Positions 43,325-55,146 of a stretch of DNA of 64,000 bases are shown in pieces. Position numbers and translations under genes: made by a program. The DNA lies in assembly GCA_024397955.1 (NCBI GenBank), contig CP073744.1, forward strand, positions 2,639,501-2,703,500. Direction: 5' to 3'. This DNA is from a bacterium SCSIO 12696. Lineage in GTDB: Bacteria > Pseudomonadota > Gammaproteobacteria > Pseudomonadales > Porticoccaceae. Within the stretch, counting starts at the first letter, position 1; each line of letters starts with the position of its first letter. The notes under the pieces were generated by a model that worked only from the letters and a program-made list of their open reading frames with translations, had not been told where the DNA came from and did not search any database.

Positions 43325-44152
43325 TCAAAGCTGCGGCAGCAAGCTGTCTGACAAACGGTATTGGCGTGCTTCGCCAGATAGGGGACAAATGAATTCAAGC
43401 TGAGCGGCGGTGAGCTGCAAGTCTTCTTCTTGATCCCCATTGCCGTAAAGGCGATCACCCACTACCGGACAGCCGATACCTGCCAAATGGCGGCGAATCT
43501 GATGTTTGCGGCCGGTTTCGATCCGTACTTCCAGCAGCGACTGGTTAGAAGCAGGGTTGTATTTCAGGCAGTAGACATGGCTGGTGGCGTGGCGGCCATC
43601 GACAGGCTCACTCAGAGTCTGTTCATCTTTTGTAGGCTGACCCTGGACAACCACCCGGTAGCGTTTGTCCAGCTGGCGTTGCTCAAACAACTTTGCCAGT
43701 GCGGCGGTAGCTGTGCGGCTGTGGCCAATTAACATCAAGCCGCTGGCGGCGCGATCCAGGCGATGAATGATTTGCGCCGGGCGTTGGTGTTGCAGTTGCT
43801 GTTCCACCAAACGGTTGATGGTGCAGTGGTCACTCCACTTGGAGCCCTGGCTGAGTACGCCACGGGGTTTGTGCCAAACGCTGTATTCCCCTTCATCGGT
43901 AATCAGCAGGGGTGTTGGCGGTTGCTGACCGAGAACATGGGCATCGTAGTAAAGGTGTAGCTGCTGGCCCGGTTGCAGCGCTTTGCTGTGACGGCGCAGG
44001 CGCTTGGTACGCTTGCCGTTAGTCAACCATACGGCGCCCTTTTGCATCACCTGTTTAATGCGCTGTTTGGAGAGGTCGCAAGCCTCTGCCAGCAGCGATA
44101 CCGGGTCGGTGGTGTTGGTAATATCCAGATGCAATTCAAAACGGTCACTCAT
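43325..44152 (-). CDS. RluA-family pseudouridine synthase
   Basis: Isomerises uridine to pseudouridine in rRNA or tRNA. The 275-residue protein has an S4-like N-terminal RNA-binding part (ACDLSKQRIKQVMQKGAVWL) and the catalytic motif IIHRLDRAASGL with the Asp nucleophile near 132. RYRVVVQG and GRKHQIRRHLAGIG are family motifs. Which uridine is modified is unclear. The gene ends 15 nt before the small-RNA array. It is divergent from rep. Confidence 0.92.
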   Translation of the reverse strand: MSDRFELHLDITNTTDPVSLLAEACDLSKQRIKQVMQKGAVWLTNGKRTKRLRRHSKALQPGQQLHLYYDAHVLGQQPPTPLLITDEGEYSVWHKPRGVLSQGSKWSDHCTINRLVEQQLQHQRPAQIIHRLDRAASGLMLIGHSRTATAALAKLFEQRQLDKRYRVVVQGQPTKDEQTLSEPVDGRHATSHVYCLKYNPASNQSLLEVRIETGRKHQIRRHLAGIGCPVVGDRLYGNGDQEEDLQLTAAQLEFICPLSGEARQYRLSDSLLPQL

Positions 44153-44234
44153 GTCGAGGGATTATACCCACGGACGTGGTCGGGCGGTGTTAAAATGCCT
44201 GCCCACATTTGTCCGTTTGTACCTGGAAGTTTTG

Positions 44235-46241
44235 GTGACCCAACTCAATCCCCAACAACACAAAGCCGTGCACTATATCGATGGCCCGCTGCTGGTATTG
44301 GCCGGGGCGGGCTCCGGCAAAACCAGTGTGATTACCCGCAAGATTGCCTATCTGATTGAGCAATGCGGCTACAACGCCCGCCATATCGCCGCGGTTACCT
44401 TTACCAACAAGGCGGCGCGGGAGATGAAAGAGCGAGTAGGCAAGCTGGTGCAGGGCAAAGCCAGTCATGGTCTGACGGTGTCTACCTTCCATAATTTAGG
44501 GCTCAATATTATCCGCCGGGAAATACGCACGCTCGGCTTTAAAAGCGGCTTTTCCATTCTCGACCAGGAGGATACCAAAGCGCTGCTCAAGGATTTGATG
44601 CTGCGAGAATCCCAGCTGGATGGCGATCATGTGGATTTGGTGCAGCATCAAATCTCTGACTGGAAGAACAGTCTGCTGTGCCCGCAGATGGCGATGTCAA
44701 AAGCCCAGAGCCCCGGAGAACAAACCCTGGCGATGCTTTATCAGCGCTACACCCAGGCGCTGCGGGCCTACAACTCGGTGGATTTTGATGACCTGATTTT
44801 GATCCCCGCGCAGTTGTTTCGCGACCACCCGGATATATTGCAAAAGTGGCAGCGACAAATTCGCTATCTGCTGGTGGATGAATATCAGGACACCAACATG
44901 GCCCAGTACCAATTGGTGCAACAATTGGTGGGCGATCGCGGTGGCCTCACTGTGGTAGGGGACGACGACCAGTCCATTTATGCCTGGCGTGGCGCCCGCC
45001 CGGAAAATCTGGTGAAGCTGGGGGAGGATTACCCGACTCTGAAGTTGATTAAGCTGGAACAAAACTATCGCTCCACCGCGCGCATTCTGAAAGCCGCCAA
45101 CTGCCTGATCGCCAACAACCCCCACGTATACGAGAAAACCCTGTGGAGCGAGCTGGGCTTTGGTGAGCCCATGCGCCTGATTCGCTGTGGCAACGAAGAG
45201 ACCGAATGCGAGCGGGTGGCCAATGAAATCATCGCGCAGCGGCTGTCTCGTCAGTGCCACTTTAAAGACTTTGCGGTGTTGTATCGGGGTAATTTCCAGT
45301 CGCGGATTTTGGAACTTAAACTGCAAGCGGCGGGGATTCCCTATCACCTTAGTGGTGGCACTTCGTTTTTTGCGCGCACCGAAATTAAAGACATCATGGC
45401 CTACTTGCGGTTGTTGGTGAATCCGGACGACGACAACGCTTTCTTGCGCATTATCAATACTCCGCGCCGTCAGATCGGTGCCTCCACGTTGGAAAAGTTG
45501 GGGGAGTATGCCAATGAACGTCATATTTCCATGCACGATGCCATTGACGAGTTGGGCTTGAAAGAGCGCTTGCCCGCTCAAAGCCTGGAGCGGTTGCAGC
45601 GCTTTAAACACTGGCTGGACAGTGTGCAGCGCAATGCGGAATCCAGCGATCCGGTGGCAGCTGTAAAGGAGATGATCGACGATATTGATTACGAAGGTTG
45701 GCTACATCACAACACCAGTAACGCCAAGGTGGCAGAAAACCGCTACAAAAATGTACTGTTTTTGGTGGAGCAACTGGCCAATGCTGTAGAGCGGGAAGAA
45801 GAATCTACCAACCCTCTGGAGAGTGCCATCAGCAAACTGATTCTTCGGGATATGCTCGACCGCCAGGAAGAGGAAGACGCTGACGACAAAGTGCAACTGA
45901 TGACTATGCATGCTTCCAAGGGATTGGAATTTCCCCATGTGTTTGTAATTGGCATGGAAGAAGATCTACTGCCCCATCGCACCAGTATTGACGAAGACAA
46001 CATCGAAGAAGAGCGTCGCCTGGCCTATGTGGCCATCACCCGCGCCCGACAGACCCTAACCATGACTCTAGCAGGCAAGCGCAAACAGTATGGTGAAATT
46101 ATTGAAACCACCCCAAGCCGCTTTCTTGACGAACTACCCCAGGCAGATATCGAACGCGAAGGGTTCGGGGATAATGACCCGGAGAAAAGTAAAGAAAAGG
46201 GCAAAAAATCTCTGGATGATTTGAAGGCATTGTTTGGATAA
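44235..46241 (+). CDS. rep: ATP-dependent DNA helicase Rep
   Basis: Superfamily 1A 3'-5' helicase that clears protein blocks ahead of the fork and restarts replication. The 668-residue protein fits E. coli Rep in length. Motif I is LVLAGAGSGKTSVITRKIA near 19, motif II DEYQDTN, motif III VGDDDQSIYAWRGA, motif IV NYRSTARIL, and VI LAYVAITRARQTL. The start is GTG at 44235 (VTQLNPQQHKAV) with GGAAG upstream; the longer frame reaches into the rluA gene antisense. Its stop lies three bases from the convergent DUF4268 gene. Confidence 0.96.
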   Translation: MTQLNPQQHKAVHYIDGPLLVLAGAGSGKTSVITRKIAYLIEQCGYNARHIAAVTFTNKAAREMKERVGKLVQGKASHGLTVSTFHNLGLNIIRREIRTLGFKSGFSILDQEDTKALLKDLMLRESQLDGDHVDLVQHQISDWKNSLLCPQMAMSKAQSPGEQTLAMLYQRYTQALRAYNSVDFDDLILIPAQLFRDHPDILQKWQRQIRYLLVDEYQDTNMAQYQLVQQLVGDRGGLTVVGDDDQSIYAWRGARPENLVKLGEDYPTLKLIKLEQNYRSTARILKAANCLIANNPHVYEKTLWSELGFGEPMRLIRCGNEETECERVANEIIAQRLSRQCHFKDFAVLYRGNFQSRILELKLQAAGIPYHLSGGTSFFARTEIKDIMAYLRLLVNPDDDNAFLRIINTPRRQIGASTLEKLGEYANERHISMHDAIDELGLKERLPAQSLERLQRFKHWLDSVQRNAESSDPVAAVKEMIDDIDYEGWLHHNTSNAKVAENRYKNVLFLVEQLANAVEREEESTNPLESAISKLILRDMLDRQEEEDADDKVQLMTMHASKGLEFPHVFVIGMEEDLLPHRTSIDEDNIEEERRLAYVAITRARQTLTMTLAGKRKQYGEIIETTPSRFLDELPQADIEREGFGDNDPEKSKEKGKKSLDDLKALFG

Positions 46242-46244
46242 ATA

Positions 46245-47360
46245 TCATCTGCCATTGTTTATCTCTCGCAATGGGGTTTTTATGGCGGTTTCAAGCCGGC
46301 ACATGGCATCGGTCATAAAAGCAATCATGCTGTCCCATTGGTCGCGATCAAATACATTGCCGTCAGATTTTTTCTTAATGCGACAGCCGCGCTTTTCATC
46401 CAATCGTTCCCATTCCAGAGTGTCGCCGAACTGAGCTTCAATGGTATTTTTGGATTCATAAAGGCGATCAAAAATGAACTCATTTTCCTTTTTGTCACCG
46501 CGGTCAATGTACAGCTCTGCCTGGCAATAGGTTTTTGTCACAACAAAATTAAAGCTAATGCGGCTGACACCAGAGCCAGCCCCAATCCAGTGATAAATGC
46601 CGGGGTTAATGTTCTGATACAGGCTGGAACTGGTTGCGTTCATGGCTGGAATTAGCTTCGCCCAAAACTCTTTTCTTATGATATGTCGAGTTTTCTGTTT
46701 GGCCTGGCTGTCAATATCGTCCTGAGCTTTTTCCGCCATACCGATCATGTAATCTTCGGCATCCTGAGTGGGAATAATTTGTTCAATACTCAGAAACAGG
46801 TCGTCACCCATGGCAAAAGGGGTTGCTCGGAAGCACTGAAGATGCACTTTAAAGTTCAGTAGCCACATCGCTGTGCTGGTGACTTCTTTTCTGAATTTGG
46901 CGGCGATTAAGATGATTCGCTGTGTGACACCCTTGTTTAAAGTCAGTTCTTCAAAGTCCTGGCCGTCCATAAAGTCTGAGATTCGCTCTTCGGCATTACT
47001 GTCTGGCTCAGTCGCGTCCAGATACTGCTGGTAGATTTTGGTGATGCTTGTTTTTGACAGGCCAGAGCAGTAAGAAGCGTACTTCAACGCCTGCCAGGTG
47101 ACATCGCGGCCGGAATCATCCAGCTTGTTTTCGATAATAGCCAGTGACCCTTGTTTGTCTAAGGCTAGTAAATCCAAGCGTTCCTGGGTTTCATCAAAGC
47201 CAGCGAATTCTTTTTGAATGATCAGTAATTCTTCGCCCAATACATCAGGCTGTTTGGCAATCCATTCTTGTAAGTGTTCTCGCTCTCTGAACCCTAACGA
47301 CGAAAAAGACTTTTGCTCAAGTTTTTGAATACTGTTAGAGGATTGGTTGATTTTGTACAT
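46245..47360 (-). CDS. DUF4268 protein with PD-(D/E)XK nuclease-like N-terminal domain
   Basis: A 371-residue cytoplasmic protein. The N-terminal third reads like a PD-(D/E)XK nuclease: EELLIIQKEF, ERLDLLALDKQG (Asp), AIIENKLDDSGRDV (E-x-K) and QALKYASYC, resembling NucS-type or restriction-related domains. The C-terminal DUF4268 region (about 245-360) contains SRISFNFVVTKTYCQAELYI. Such proteins appear in accessory and defence regions; no methyltransferase is adjacent. AAGGAG precedes the ATG. The gene is AT-richer than rep and comM. Confidence 0.78.
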   Translation of the reverse strand: MYKINQSSNSIQKLEQKSFSSLGFREREHLQEWIAKQPDVLGEELLIIQKEFAGFDETQERLDLLALDKQGSLAIIENKLDDSGRDVTWQALKYASYCSGLSKTSITKIYQQYLDATEPDSNAEERISDFMDGQDFEELTLNKGVTQRIILIAAKFRKEVTSTAMWLLNFKVHLQCFRATPFAMGDDLFLSIEQIIPTQDAEDYMIGMAEKAQDDIDSQAKQKTRHIIRKEFWAKLIPAMNATSSSLYQNINPGIYHWIGAGSGVSRISFNFVVTKTYCQAELYIDRGDKKENEFIFDRLYESKNTIEAQFGDTLEWERLDEKRGCRIKKKSDGNVFDRDQWDSMIAFMTDAMCRLETAIKTPLREINNGR

Positions 47361-47432
47361 CTATGAATTCTCCTTACTGTGTGGGTTTGCCTATCGTGTT
47401 TGTAGCAATCCCATCCAGGGTTTTTGCTTTTT

Positions 47433-48929
47433 TCAGTGTCTGTTTAAATCCAGGCGATAAACCACTGCTTCCGCTAAATGGGCATCACTGAGTCGGTCGG
47501 TAGCTTCCAGATCCGCAATCGTTCGTGCCACTTTCAAAATGCGATAGTAAGCGCGAGCAGAGAGTTGCAGGCGTTCGATGGCGCTATCCAGCCAGTCTCT
47601 CTGTTCTTGATTCAGGGAGCAGCAGTTATTTAATTCTTTGTTTGTGAGTAGTGCGTTGGCTTTGCCACTGCGTTGCAACTGACGTTTTCTAGCGGCGATA
47701 ATTCGCTGTCGAACCGTAGCGCTATTCTCCCCACTAGCTTTGTTTTCGGTCAGCTGCCCTTGGGAGAGAGTGTTCACTTGTACCTGCAGGTCGATACGAT
47801 CCAGTAACGGGCCGGAAATTTTGCCTGTATAGCGGCGAATCTGATCCGGTGTGCATTGACAGCGTTGGTCCCCAAGATAGCCGCAGGGGCAGGGGTTCAT
47901 GGCGGCCACCAGTTGAAATTGGCATGGGTAGGTGACTTGGCTATTGGCTCGAGAAATAATAATTTCGCCTCGTTCCAGTGGTTCGCGCATTACCTCCAAT
48001 GCTTTTCGTGGGAACTCCGGTAGCTCGTCCAGAAACAATACGCCATTGTGTGCCAAGGATATTTCTCCCGGACGCGGCTGGCTGCCACCGCCCACCAAAG
48101 CCACTGCTGAAGCGGTGTGATGTGGGCAACGAAACGGCCGGCGAAAGAAGTGATTGTTGCTGTCCTTACCAGCCACTGAATAAACCGCGGCAGTTTGCAG
48201 TGCTTCCTGTTCACTCAGGGGTGGCAGGATGCCGGGTAGGCGACTGGCGAGCATGGTTTTGCCGGTACCTGGTGGCCCGGTAAAAAGCAGATTGTGTGAT
48301 CCCGCGGCGGCAATTTCCAGAGCGCGTTTGGCCTGGTGTTGACCGATAACGTCTGCCAGGTCGGCGTCGCTGCTATCGGATATTGTGGCTGTGCTGGCAG
48401 GTACTTCTTGCAAGGGTTGGTTGCTGTGCAAATGGGCGCATACGGCCAGCAAATGGTCTGCTGGTAGTACGGTTGTGGTGGAGCTAAGCGCGGCTTCAGC
48501 AGCGTTTTCTGCAGGCAGTATCATGGATCGTTTCATGCAGCCGCAGGCCAAGCTAGCTGGCAACACCCCATGAACAGGGCGCAATTCACCGGACAAGGAC
48601 AGCTCTCCCAGAAATTCACAGCCTCGCAGAGCTTCAGTGGGTACTTGCCCAGAAGCGGCGAGAATGCCTAGGGCGATGGCCAGGTCAAAGCGCCCCCCTT
48701 CTTTGGGCAAGTCAGCGGGGGCCAGATTAATGGTGATGCGCCGGGCGGGGAATTCGAAGTGGGCGTTGAGGAGAGCGCTGCGCACCCGATCTTTGCTTTC
48801 CCGCACGGCGGTTTCTGGCAAGCCAACAATGTTCAGGCTGGGTAAGCCATTAGAAAGATGAACTTCTACAGTAACTTGCGGCGCATCGATGCCCGAACGG
48901 GCGCGGGTGAGTACGGTGGCCAGTGACAT
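47433..48929 (-). CDS. comM: YifB/ComM-family Mg-chelatase-like AAA+ ATPase
   Basis: A 498-residue protein related to ComM, the helicase that drives branch migration in natural transformation. The N-terminal Lon-protease-like domain has LPSLNIVGLPETAVRESKDR; the AAA+ core has Walker A FTGPPGTGKTMLASR near 222 and LFLDELPEF near 298. The Cys-rich insertion PCPCGYLGDQRCQC follows. Complete and in frame. Follows ubiK in one leftward unit. Confidence 0.95.
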   Translation of the reverse strand: MSLATVLTRARSGIDAPQVTVEVHLSNGLPSLNIVGLPETAVRESKDRVRSALLNAHFEFPARRITINLAPADLPKEGGRFDLAIALGILAASGQVPTEALRGCEFLGELSLSGELRPVHGVLPASLACGCMKRSMILPAENAAEAALSSTTTVLPADHLLAVCAHLHSNQPLQEVPASTATISDSSDADLADVIGQHQAKRALEIAAAGSHNLLFTGPPGTGKTMLASRLPGILPPLSEQEALQTAAVYSVAGKDSNNHFFRRPFRCPHHTASAVALVGGGSQPRPGEISLAHNGVLFLDELPEFPRKALEVMREPLERGEIIISRANSQVTYPCQFQLVAAMNPCPCGYLGDQRCQCTPDQIRRYTGKISGPLLDRIDLQVQVNTLSQGQLTENKASGENSATVRQRIIAARKRQLQRSGKANALLTNKELNNCCSLNQEQRDWLDSAIERLQLSARAYYRILKVARTIADLEATDRLSDAHLAEAVVYRLDLNRH

Positions 48930-48961
48930 GCTTCCTCCTTGAAGACTTTAGGGATAATTAA

Positions 48962-50307
<1,346 letters not shown>

Positions 50308-50319
50308 TCACCACTTGGG

Positions 50320-51045
50320 TTAGTTGTTGATGATTAAATCAAATGTTACCTGAATCTGATCGGAAAAGGTGATTTGGTCTGGCAGGTAAGTGCCCGGTGA
50401 TGAGGCAGACGAGGCATATAATGCCGACCGCGCCTTATGACGGTAGTCGCCCTGCTCCAAAAGTGCGTAGTTGGCCTGCTGGCTGTGATACTGAATACTG
50501 ACAATATTGCCCACTTCTGCTCCGTAAGCTTTGGCCAGGGATTTGGCCTTTAACTTGGAGTTTTCAATGGCGTTCTTGCGCGCTTGGTTAATGTGCTTGT
50601 CGGGGTCAGAGGATTCATAGCTGATATGACCGATGCTTTGGATATCGTGCTTGAGGGCGAGGTCCATCACATCGGTCAGTTTGTTGAGCTTGCGCACAGT
50701 AACGTTGAGTGATCGGGTAGCACTGTAACCCACAAAACTGCGCTTTGAACTCAGTTTGCTGTATTCGTACTGGGGGTTGGTACGCAAACTGGAAGCGATC
50801 ACATCTTTTTGCGGTATGCCGGCTTTTTTAAGCGCTGCCAAAAGGTTGTTGACCCGCTTGTCGACCTCTGCTTTCGCATCCAAAGCCACTTTTCGGGTGG
50901 CCTCCACGCTCAGTGATAACTTGGCGATGTCCGGTTTGACTTTGACTTCCCCGTAGCCATTAGTGTGGATCAGGCGGTGGTCGTACTGGTCTGCCAAAGT
51001 GACCATGGGAAGAGTCAAAAGCAAGGCGAAGAATAAGGGTTTCAT
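50320..51045 (-). CDS. SIMPL domain (DUF541) exported protein
   Basis: A 241-residue protein with a signal peptide (MKPLFFALLLTLPMVTLA) and a SIMPL/DUF541 domain: HTNGYGEVKVKPDIAKLSLS, then NNLLAALKKAGIPQKDVIAS and NPQYEYS. Relatives such as YggE and BP26 form periplasmic or outer-membrane rings and are linked to oxidative stress, with no firm activity known. It lies 12 nt upstream of DUF523, likely co-transcribed. Confidence 0.9.
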   Translation of the reverse strand: MKPLFFALLLTLPMVTLADQYDHRLIHTNGYGEVKVKPDIAKLSLSVEATRKVALDAKAEVDKRVNNLLAALKKAGIPQKDVIASSLRTNPQYEYSKLSSKRSFVGYSATRSLNVTVRKLNKLTDVMDLALKHDIQSIGHISYESSDPDKHINQARKNAIENSKLKAKSLAKAYGAEVGNIVSIQYHSQQANYALLEQGDYRHKARSALYASSASSPGTYLPDQITFSDQIQVTFDLIINN

Positions 51046-51099
51046 AAACGAGCTCCGTGTTTGTTGTTCGCTGTTAAACGATTCGGTGAGCCAAAAGGG

Positions 51100-52035
51100 T
51101 TACTTTTTGGGGCGCTTTTGCGCTCTTGGGTGAGCCTTGTCGTAGACTTTGGCTAAGTGTTGAAAATCCAGGTGTGTGTAAACCTGTGTGGTGGATATGT
51201 TGGCGTGCCCAAGCAGCTCTTGCACCGCTCGTAAGTCGCCACTGGATTCCAGCAAGTGGCTGGCAAAAGAGTGGCGCAGCATGTGTGGGTGCACTCGGCC
51301 ATCCATGCCCTGTTGTGCGCTCAATTGTTTGAGGCGCTGTTGCACGGTGCGGGGTGAAATGCGTGTGCCCCGCTGGCTGATAAACAGCGCTTGGTGATCC
51401 TGAATTGCCACTTCACGGCGTCGTTTTAGCCACGTTTTCAGGGCATCCAGGGCGTAACGACCGATAGGTACGATGCGTTCCTTGCGACCTTTGCCCAATA
51501 CCCGGGCACTGCCATTGCCTATGTCGATATGGGTAATATCCAGCCCCACCAGTTCGGCCAGGCGCAGCCCGGATGAATAAAACAATTCCACCATGGCCAG
51601 ATCCCGACAGTTGATCCATTCGTCGCTGTTAATATTTAGATACTGCTGGGTCTGATCCGCATCCATGGTCTTAGGCAGTTTTTTTGGGGATTTTGGCGCG
51701 CGAATACCACTGGCGGGATTAAGGGTAAGGCCGTATTTGCGGCTGGCAAAGTTAAAGAAACTGCGGCTGGAAGACAGCCAGCGTTGCAGGCTGGCCCCAC
51801 TGAGCCCTTGGCGATGGAGCAAGCCGAGGCAAAGGCGAATATCTGATGGGGTGATCGCAGCCAGCTGCTTGATGTGGTTTTGCTGGCAATAATCCTGGAG
51901 CTTTTTCAGGTCGCGGCGATAATTGGCAATCGTATGTGGTGACGCGTTGCGCTCGGAGCGCAAATAGCGCTCGAACTGATCCAGCTGTTGCGCGAATGGT
52001 TTGCTTTCAGCCAACTTCCACTCCCGTCGGGTCAT
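51100..52035 (-). CDS. xerC: tyrosine recombinase XerC
   Basis: Acts with XerD at the dif site to resolve chromosome dimers. The 311-residue protein has the SAM-like core-binding domain (about 15-100) and the catalytic residues: Arg in YSSGLRLAELVGLD, Lys in GKGRKERIVP, His-x-x-Arg in HPHMLRHSFASHLLE, and His plus Tyr in LGHANISTTQVYTHLD. It follows DUF484 in the order lysA-dapF-DUF484-xerC known from E. coli and Pseudomonas, so it is the housekeeping XerC and not a phage or integron integrase. Confidence 0.95.
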   Translation of the reverse strand: MTRREWKLAESKPFAQQLDQFERYLRSERNASPHTIANYRRDLKKLQDYCQQNHIKQLAAITPSDIRLCLGLLHRQGLSGASLQRWLSSSRSFFNFASRKYGLTLNPASGIRAPKSPKKLPKTMDADQTQQYLNINSDEWINCRDLAMVELFYSSGLRLAELVGLDITHIDIGNGSARVLGKGRKERIVPIGRYALDALKTWLKRRREVAIQDHQALFISQRGTRISPRTVQQRLKQLSAQQGMDGRVHPHMLRHSFASHLLESSGDLRAVQELLGHANISTTQVYTHLDFQHLAKVYDKAHPRAQKRPKK

Positions 52036-52078
52036 GGCCCGACAAGCGTCTGTTTTTAGACGTCTGACGTCAGGCCAT

Positions 52079-52765
52079 TTATTTGATGAATTTGGGCAGT
52101 ATCCGATTCAGTACTTCGGCAATATAGCTTAAAAACAGGGTGCCCATACTGCTGCGGTAGTAGTTGGGGTCGGAATTGCCAATGGCCAGTATGCCGTAGC
52201 TTTGACCGCGGGTAAGAGGCACGGCGGCTACCGAGCCGATTTCGCCAGCCTTGTTGCCAAACAGAAAATGCAATTCTTCCTGGCGCAGTACGCCGCAGAT
52301 AGCGCGATTGCTGCGCAGCAGGGTGCCCACTTGATTTTCCGCCTCTTCCAGCCCGACCACTTTGGCAGGGTTGTCCGGCAGGCGAGTGGTATCGGTAAGC
52401 AGTACCAAGCTGAAATATTGCAGTTGGTAGTCGTTGCCCAGGCTTTCGTAAAGGGTGTCCACCAGGCTGTTGATGTCACGGGAATCCAACAGGTTGAGCA
52501 CCAGGCGCTTGGTTTTTTCAAACAACTTATCGTTGGTGCGCGCTGCTTCCAACAGATTATTGAGGCGCTGACGCATCTCCATATTGCGCTCTCGCAGCAC
52601 GGCGACTTGGCGCTCTACCAGGGAGACCGCGCGACCACTTTCGTGGGGCAGCTGGATCAGTTCCAGCAAGTCCGGGTGGTTTTCAAAAAAGCCGGGGTTA
52701 TTTTGCAGATACGCCTTGATAGTGGCGTCATCGATGTTGGCAGGGGAGGAGTTGTCGGCTGTCAT
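52079..52765 (-). CDS. DUF484 family protein
   Basis: A 228-residue cytoplasmic protein between dapF and xerC. The N-terminal part has [20 protein letters not shown], a coiled-coil links (about 45-80), and a GAF-like domain follows (about 80-220) with [22 protein letters not shown]. Homologues in this position are conserved but of unknown function. The ATG overlaps the dapF stop by four bases. Confidence 0.92.
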   Translation of the reverse strand: MTADNSSPANIDDATIKAYLQNNPGFFENHPDLLELIQLPHESGRAVSLVERQVAVLRERNMEMRQRLNNLLEAARTNDKLFEKTKRLVLNLLDSRDINSLVDTLYESLGNDYQLQYFSLVLLTDTTRLPDNPAKVVGLEEAENQVGTLLRSNRAICGVLRQEELHFLFGNKAGEIGSVAAVPLTRGQSYGILAIGNSDPNYYRSSMGTLFLSYIAEVLNRILPKFIK

Positions 52766-53634
52766 ATTCTTATACGCCCTTGATACACCGTGGATGCTGG
52801 CCCGGTCATTGTGACACTTTGGCCTTCACCTGGCCACTGGATTTGTAAGTTGCCGCCGGGCAGGTTCACCGTAACCTGTTCGTCCAGCAGACCCTGTATA
52901 CGACCCGCAACAACCGCTGCACAGGCGCCACTACCACAGGCCAGAGTTTCTCCGGCACCGCGCTCGTACACCCGCAGGTTAATCTGGCTGCGGTTCACCA
53001 CCTCCATAAAGCCCGCGTTAACCCGCCGGGGAAACTGGGGGTGGCTTTCGATGAGAGGCCCCAGTTCTTCAACCGGTGCTGTTGATACATCGTCTACTAC
53101 GCAAACCGCATGGGGGTTGCCCATGGAAACCGCGCCGATAGTCAGTTGTCGACCGGCTACCGATAAACTGTAGTTACTGGCTTGGGCTTCTGACTGAAAA
53201 GGAATTTTTTCTGGTGCCAGTTCAGGGACGCCCATGTCCACACGATATTGGTTGTTGGCCTCGCAGTGTAATTCGATGGCGCCATTGCAGGTTTCTACTT
53301 GCAATACGCGCTTGCCAGTGAGTTTACGATCGCGAACAAACTTGGCAAAGCAGCGGGCACCGTTGCCACACTGTTCCACTTCACTGCCGTCGGCATTAAA
53401 AATACGGTAGCGAAAGTCCATATCCGGCTGGCTGGGTGGTTCTACCAGCAGAATTTGGTCGCAGCCGACGCCGAAATTGCGGTCTGCCAGTTTGCGTGCT
53501 TTGTTGCTGCACATGGCAAAGGGTTGAGTGACTGCGTCAATCACCACAAAATCGTTGCCCAGGCCGTGCATTTTGCTGAAGTGAACAAGGCTCTTGCGGG
53601 CATTGGTTCGGCTGTTGGTGCGCGAGTTAGCCAC
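52762..53634 (-). CDS. dapF: diaminopimelate epimerase
   Basis: Converts LL- to meso-diaminopimelate for lysine and peptidoglycan. The 290-residue protein has both catalytic Cys: near 91 in [13 protein letters not shown] and near 235 in [28 protein letters not shown] is the N-terminal signature. About 16 basic, Ser/Asn/Arg-rich residues precede it, longer than usual. It overlaps lysA by eight nt and DUF484 by four. Confidence 0.96.
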   Translation of the reverse strand: MANSRTNSRTNARKSLVHFSKMHGLGNDFVVIDAVTQPFAMCSNKARKLADRNFGVGCDQILLVEPPSQPDMDFRYRIFNADGSEVEQCGNGARCFAKFVRDRKLTGKRVLQVETCNGAIELHCEANNQYRVDMGVPELAPEKIPFQSEAQASNYSLSVAGRQLTIGAVSMGNPHAVCVVDDVSTAPVEELGPLIESHPQFPRRVNAGFMEVVNRSQINLRVYERGAGETLACGSGACAAVVAGRIQGLLDEQVTVNLPGGNLQIQWPGEGQSVTMTGPASTVYQGRIRI

Positions 53635-54895
53635 TGTGGTTGCCGTCCTCGCTAATCAAACATTCTCCGCGAATCAGGTCTTCAAATGTTTCCCGACGGC
53701 GCACCAAATGCATTTGGTCGCCATCCACCATCACCTCGGCAGCGCGGCAGCGGCTGTTGTAGTTTGAGCTCATGGTAAAACCGTAGGCACCAGCGCCCCG
53801 CAGGCACAACAGACTGCCCGGCTCGATGGCCAGCTCCCGATCTTTGGCGAGAAAATCCCCGGTTTCACACACTGGGCCAACCACATCGTAACTGCGGTTG
53901 GGGAGTTCGGCGTTTGGCGTCACCGGCTCTACGTTCATCCATGCCTGATACAGAGCTGGGCGCAGCATATCGTTCATGGCGGCGTCCACAACGGCAAAGT
54001 TTTTATGCTCGGCCAGCTTTAACACATCCACTCGTGTCAGTAGCACGCCGGCGTTTGCAGCGATGGAGCGGCCCGGTTCTACAATCAACTTCAGGTTGCG
54101 ACCTTCCAGGTAGGGCAGCAAATCGGCCATGTACTGATCGGGATGCGGTGGTTTCTCGTCGCGGTAAGTGACTCCCAAGCCGCCGCCAATGTCTAGGTGT
54201 TGCAACACAATGCCTTCTGCAGCTAATTCATCGATCAACAGCAGAACTCGTTGCAGAGCATCCACAAACGGAGTGGACTCCGTCAGTTGCGAGCCGATGT
54301 GGCAATCCACCCCAATCACCTGCAGATGAGGCAGGGCATGGGCGAGGCGGTAGACGGCTTTGGCGGAACGGATGTCAATGCCGAACTTGTTTTCTTTGAG
54401 GCCGGTAGAAATATACGGATGAGTACCAGCGTCCACATCCGGATTTACCCGCAGTGAAACTGGTGCTACACAGCCCAGTTCGCCAGCTACCTGATTGAGT
54501 GTTTCCAGTTCTGCCTGAGATTCCACATTAAAGCAGTGGATACCCAGTTGCAGGGCGCGAGCCATTTCGTGAGCTTGTTTGCCAACACCGGAAAACACGA
54601 CTTTGGCTGGGTCGCCTCCGGCGTGAATCACTCGCTCCAGCTCGCCGCCGGAAACAATATCAAAACCCGCGCCCAGACGCGCCAGCACGTTGAGTACAGC
54701 GAGATTGGAGTTGGCTTTTACGGCGTAGCAAATCAGGTGATCTCGATCCGCCAGGTTCTTTTGGTAAGCCTGAAAGTGGCGTGTCAGGGTCGCCCTGCTG
54801 TAAACGTAGGTGGGCGTACCGTATTGTTCAGCAATGTCTGCCAACGGCACTTGCTCGCCATGCAGCTGGCCATTGTGGGAATTAAAGTGGTCCAT
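53627..54895 (-). CDS. lysA: diaminopimelate decarboxylase
   Basis: PLP enzyme that makes lysine from meso-diaminopimelate. The 422-residue alanine-racemase-fold protein shows the PLP lysine in [14 protein letters not shown] near 59, the Gly-rich [23 protein letters not shown], and the C-terminal substrate Cys-Glu [23 protein letters not shown] is typical. It follows lptM by 16 nt and overlaps dapF: both lysine-pathway enzymes are coupled. Confidence 0.96.
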   Translation of the reverse strand: MDHFNSHNGQLHGEQVPLADIAEQYGTPTYVYSRATLTRHFQAYQKNLADRDHLICYAVKANSNLAVLNVLARLGAGFDIVSGGELERVIHAGGDPAKVVFSGVGKQAHEMARALQLGIHCFNVESQAELETLNQVAGELGCVAPVSLRVNPDVDAGTHPYISTGLKENKFGIDIRSAKAVYRLAHALPHLQVIGVDCHIGSQLTESTPFVDALQRVLLLIDELAAEGIVLQHLDIGGGLGVTYRDEKPPHPDQYMADLLPYLEGRNLKLIVEPGRSIAANAGVLLTRVDVLKLAEHKNFAVVDAAMNDMLRPALYQAWMNVEPVTPNAELPNRSYDVVGPVCETGDFLAKDRELAIEPGSLLCLRGAGAYGFTMSSNYNSRCRAAEVMVDGDQMHLVRRRETFEDLIRGECLISEDGNHSG

Positions 54896-54911
54896 GGGTC
54901 GGCTCTGTTGA

Positions 54912-55040
54912 TTACGGGATAGAAACGGCGTTGGTTGACGGTGGTGGCTTTAATGGCCCCTTATTCCCACAACCCACGCTTCCCAGGCTGATAAGCAGCA
55001 ATGCCGCAATCAGCAGCCGACATGGTGTAAAACGGTTCAT
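54912..55040 (-). CDS. lptM: LptM (YifL) small lipoprotein
   Basis: A 42-residue lipoprotein: MNRFTPCRLLIAALLLISLG, lipobox SVGC, then GNKGPLKPPPSTNAVSIP. This CGxKGPLxxP pattern is the YifL/LptM family, which helps LptD mature with correct disulfides in the LPS export complex. It sits immediately before lysA and divergent from cyaY, the standard gammaproteobacterial order (cyaY / yifL-lysA or -dapF). Confidence 0.92.
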   Translation of the reverse strand: MNRFTPCRLLIAALLLISLGSVGCGNKGPLKPPPSTNAVSIP

Positions 55041-55146
55041 GTTGTTTGTATCGTGCAAAAATTGATAATGAATGGAGTATACCGGCCATAGGCCGGCACG
55101 TATACTTCGTCCTTTAAAACAAGACCTTATCGAGATTCACTACGCC

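Noticed and set aside
51100..52035. Phage or integron integrase
   Set aside because: Sits in the conserved lysA-dapF-DUF484-xerC order and has XerC-like motifs; no att sites or phage genes near.
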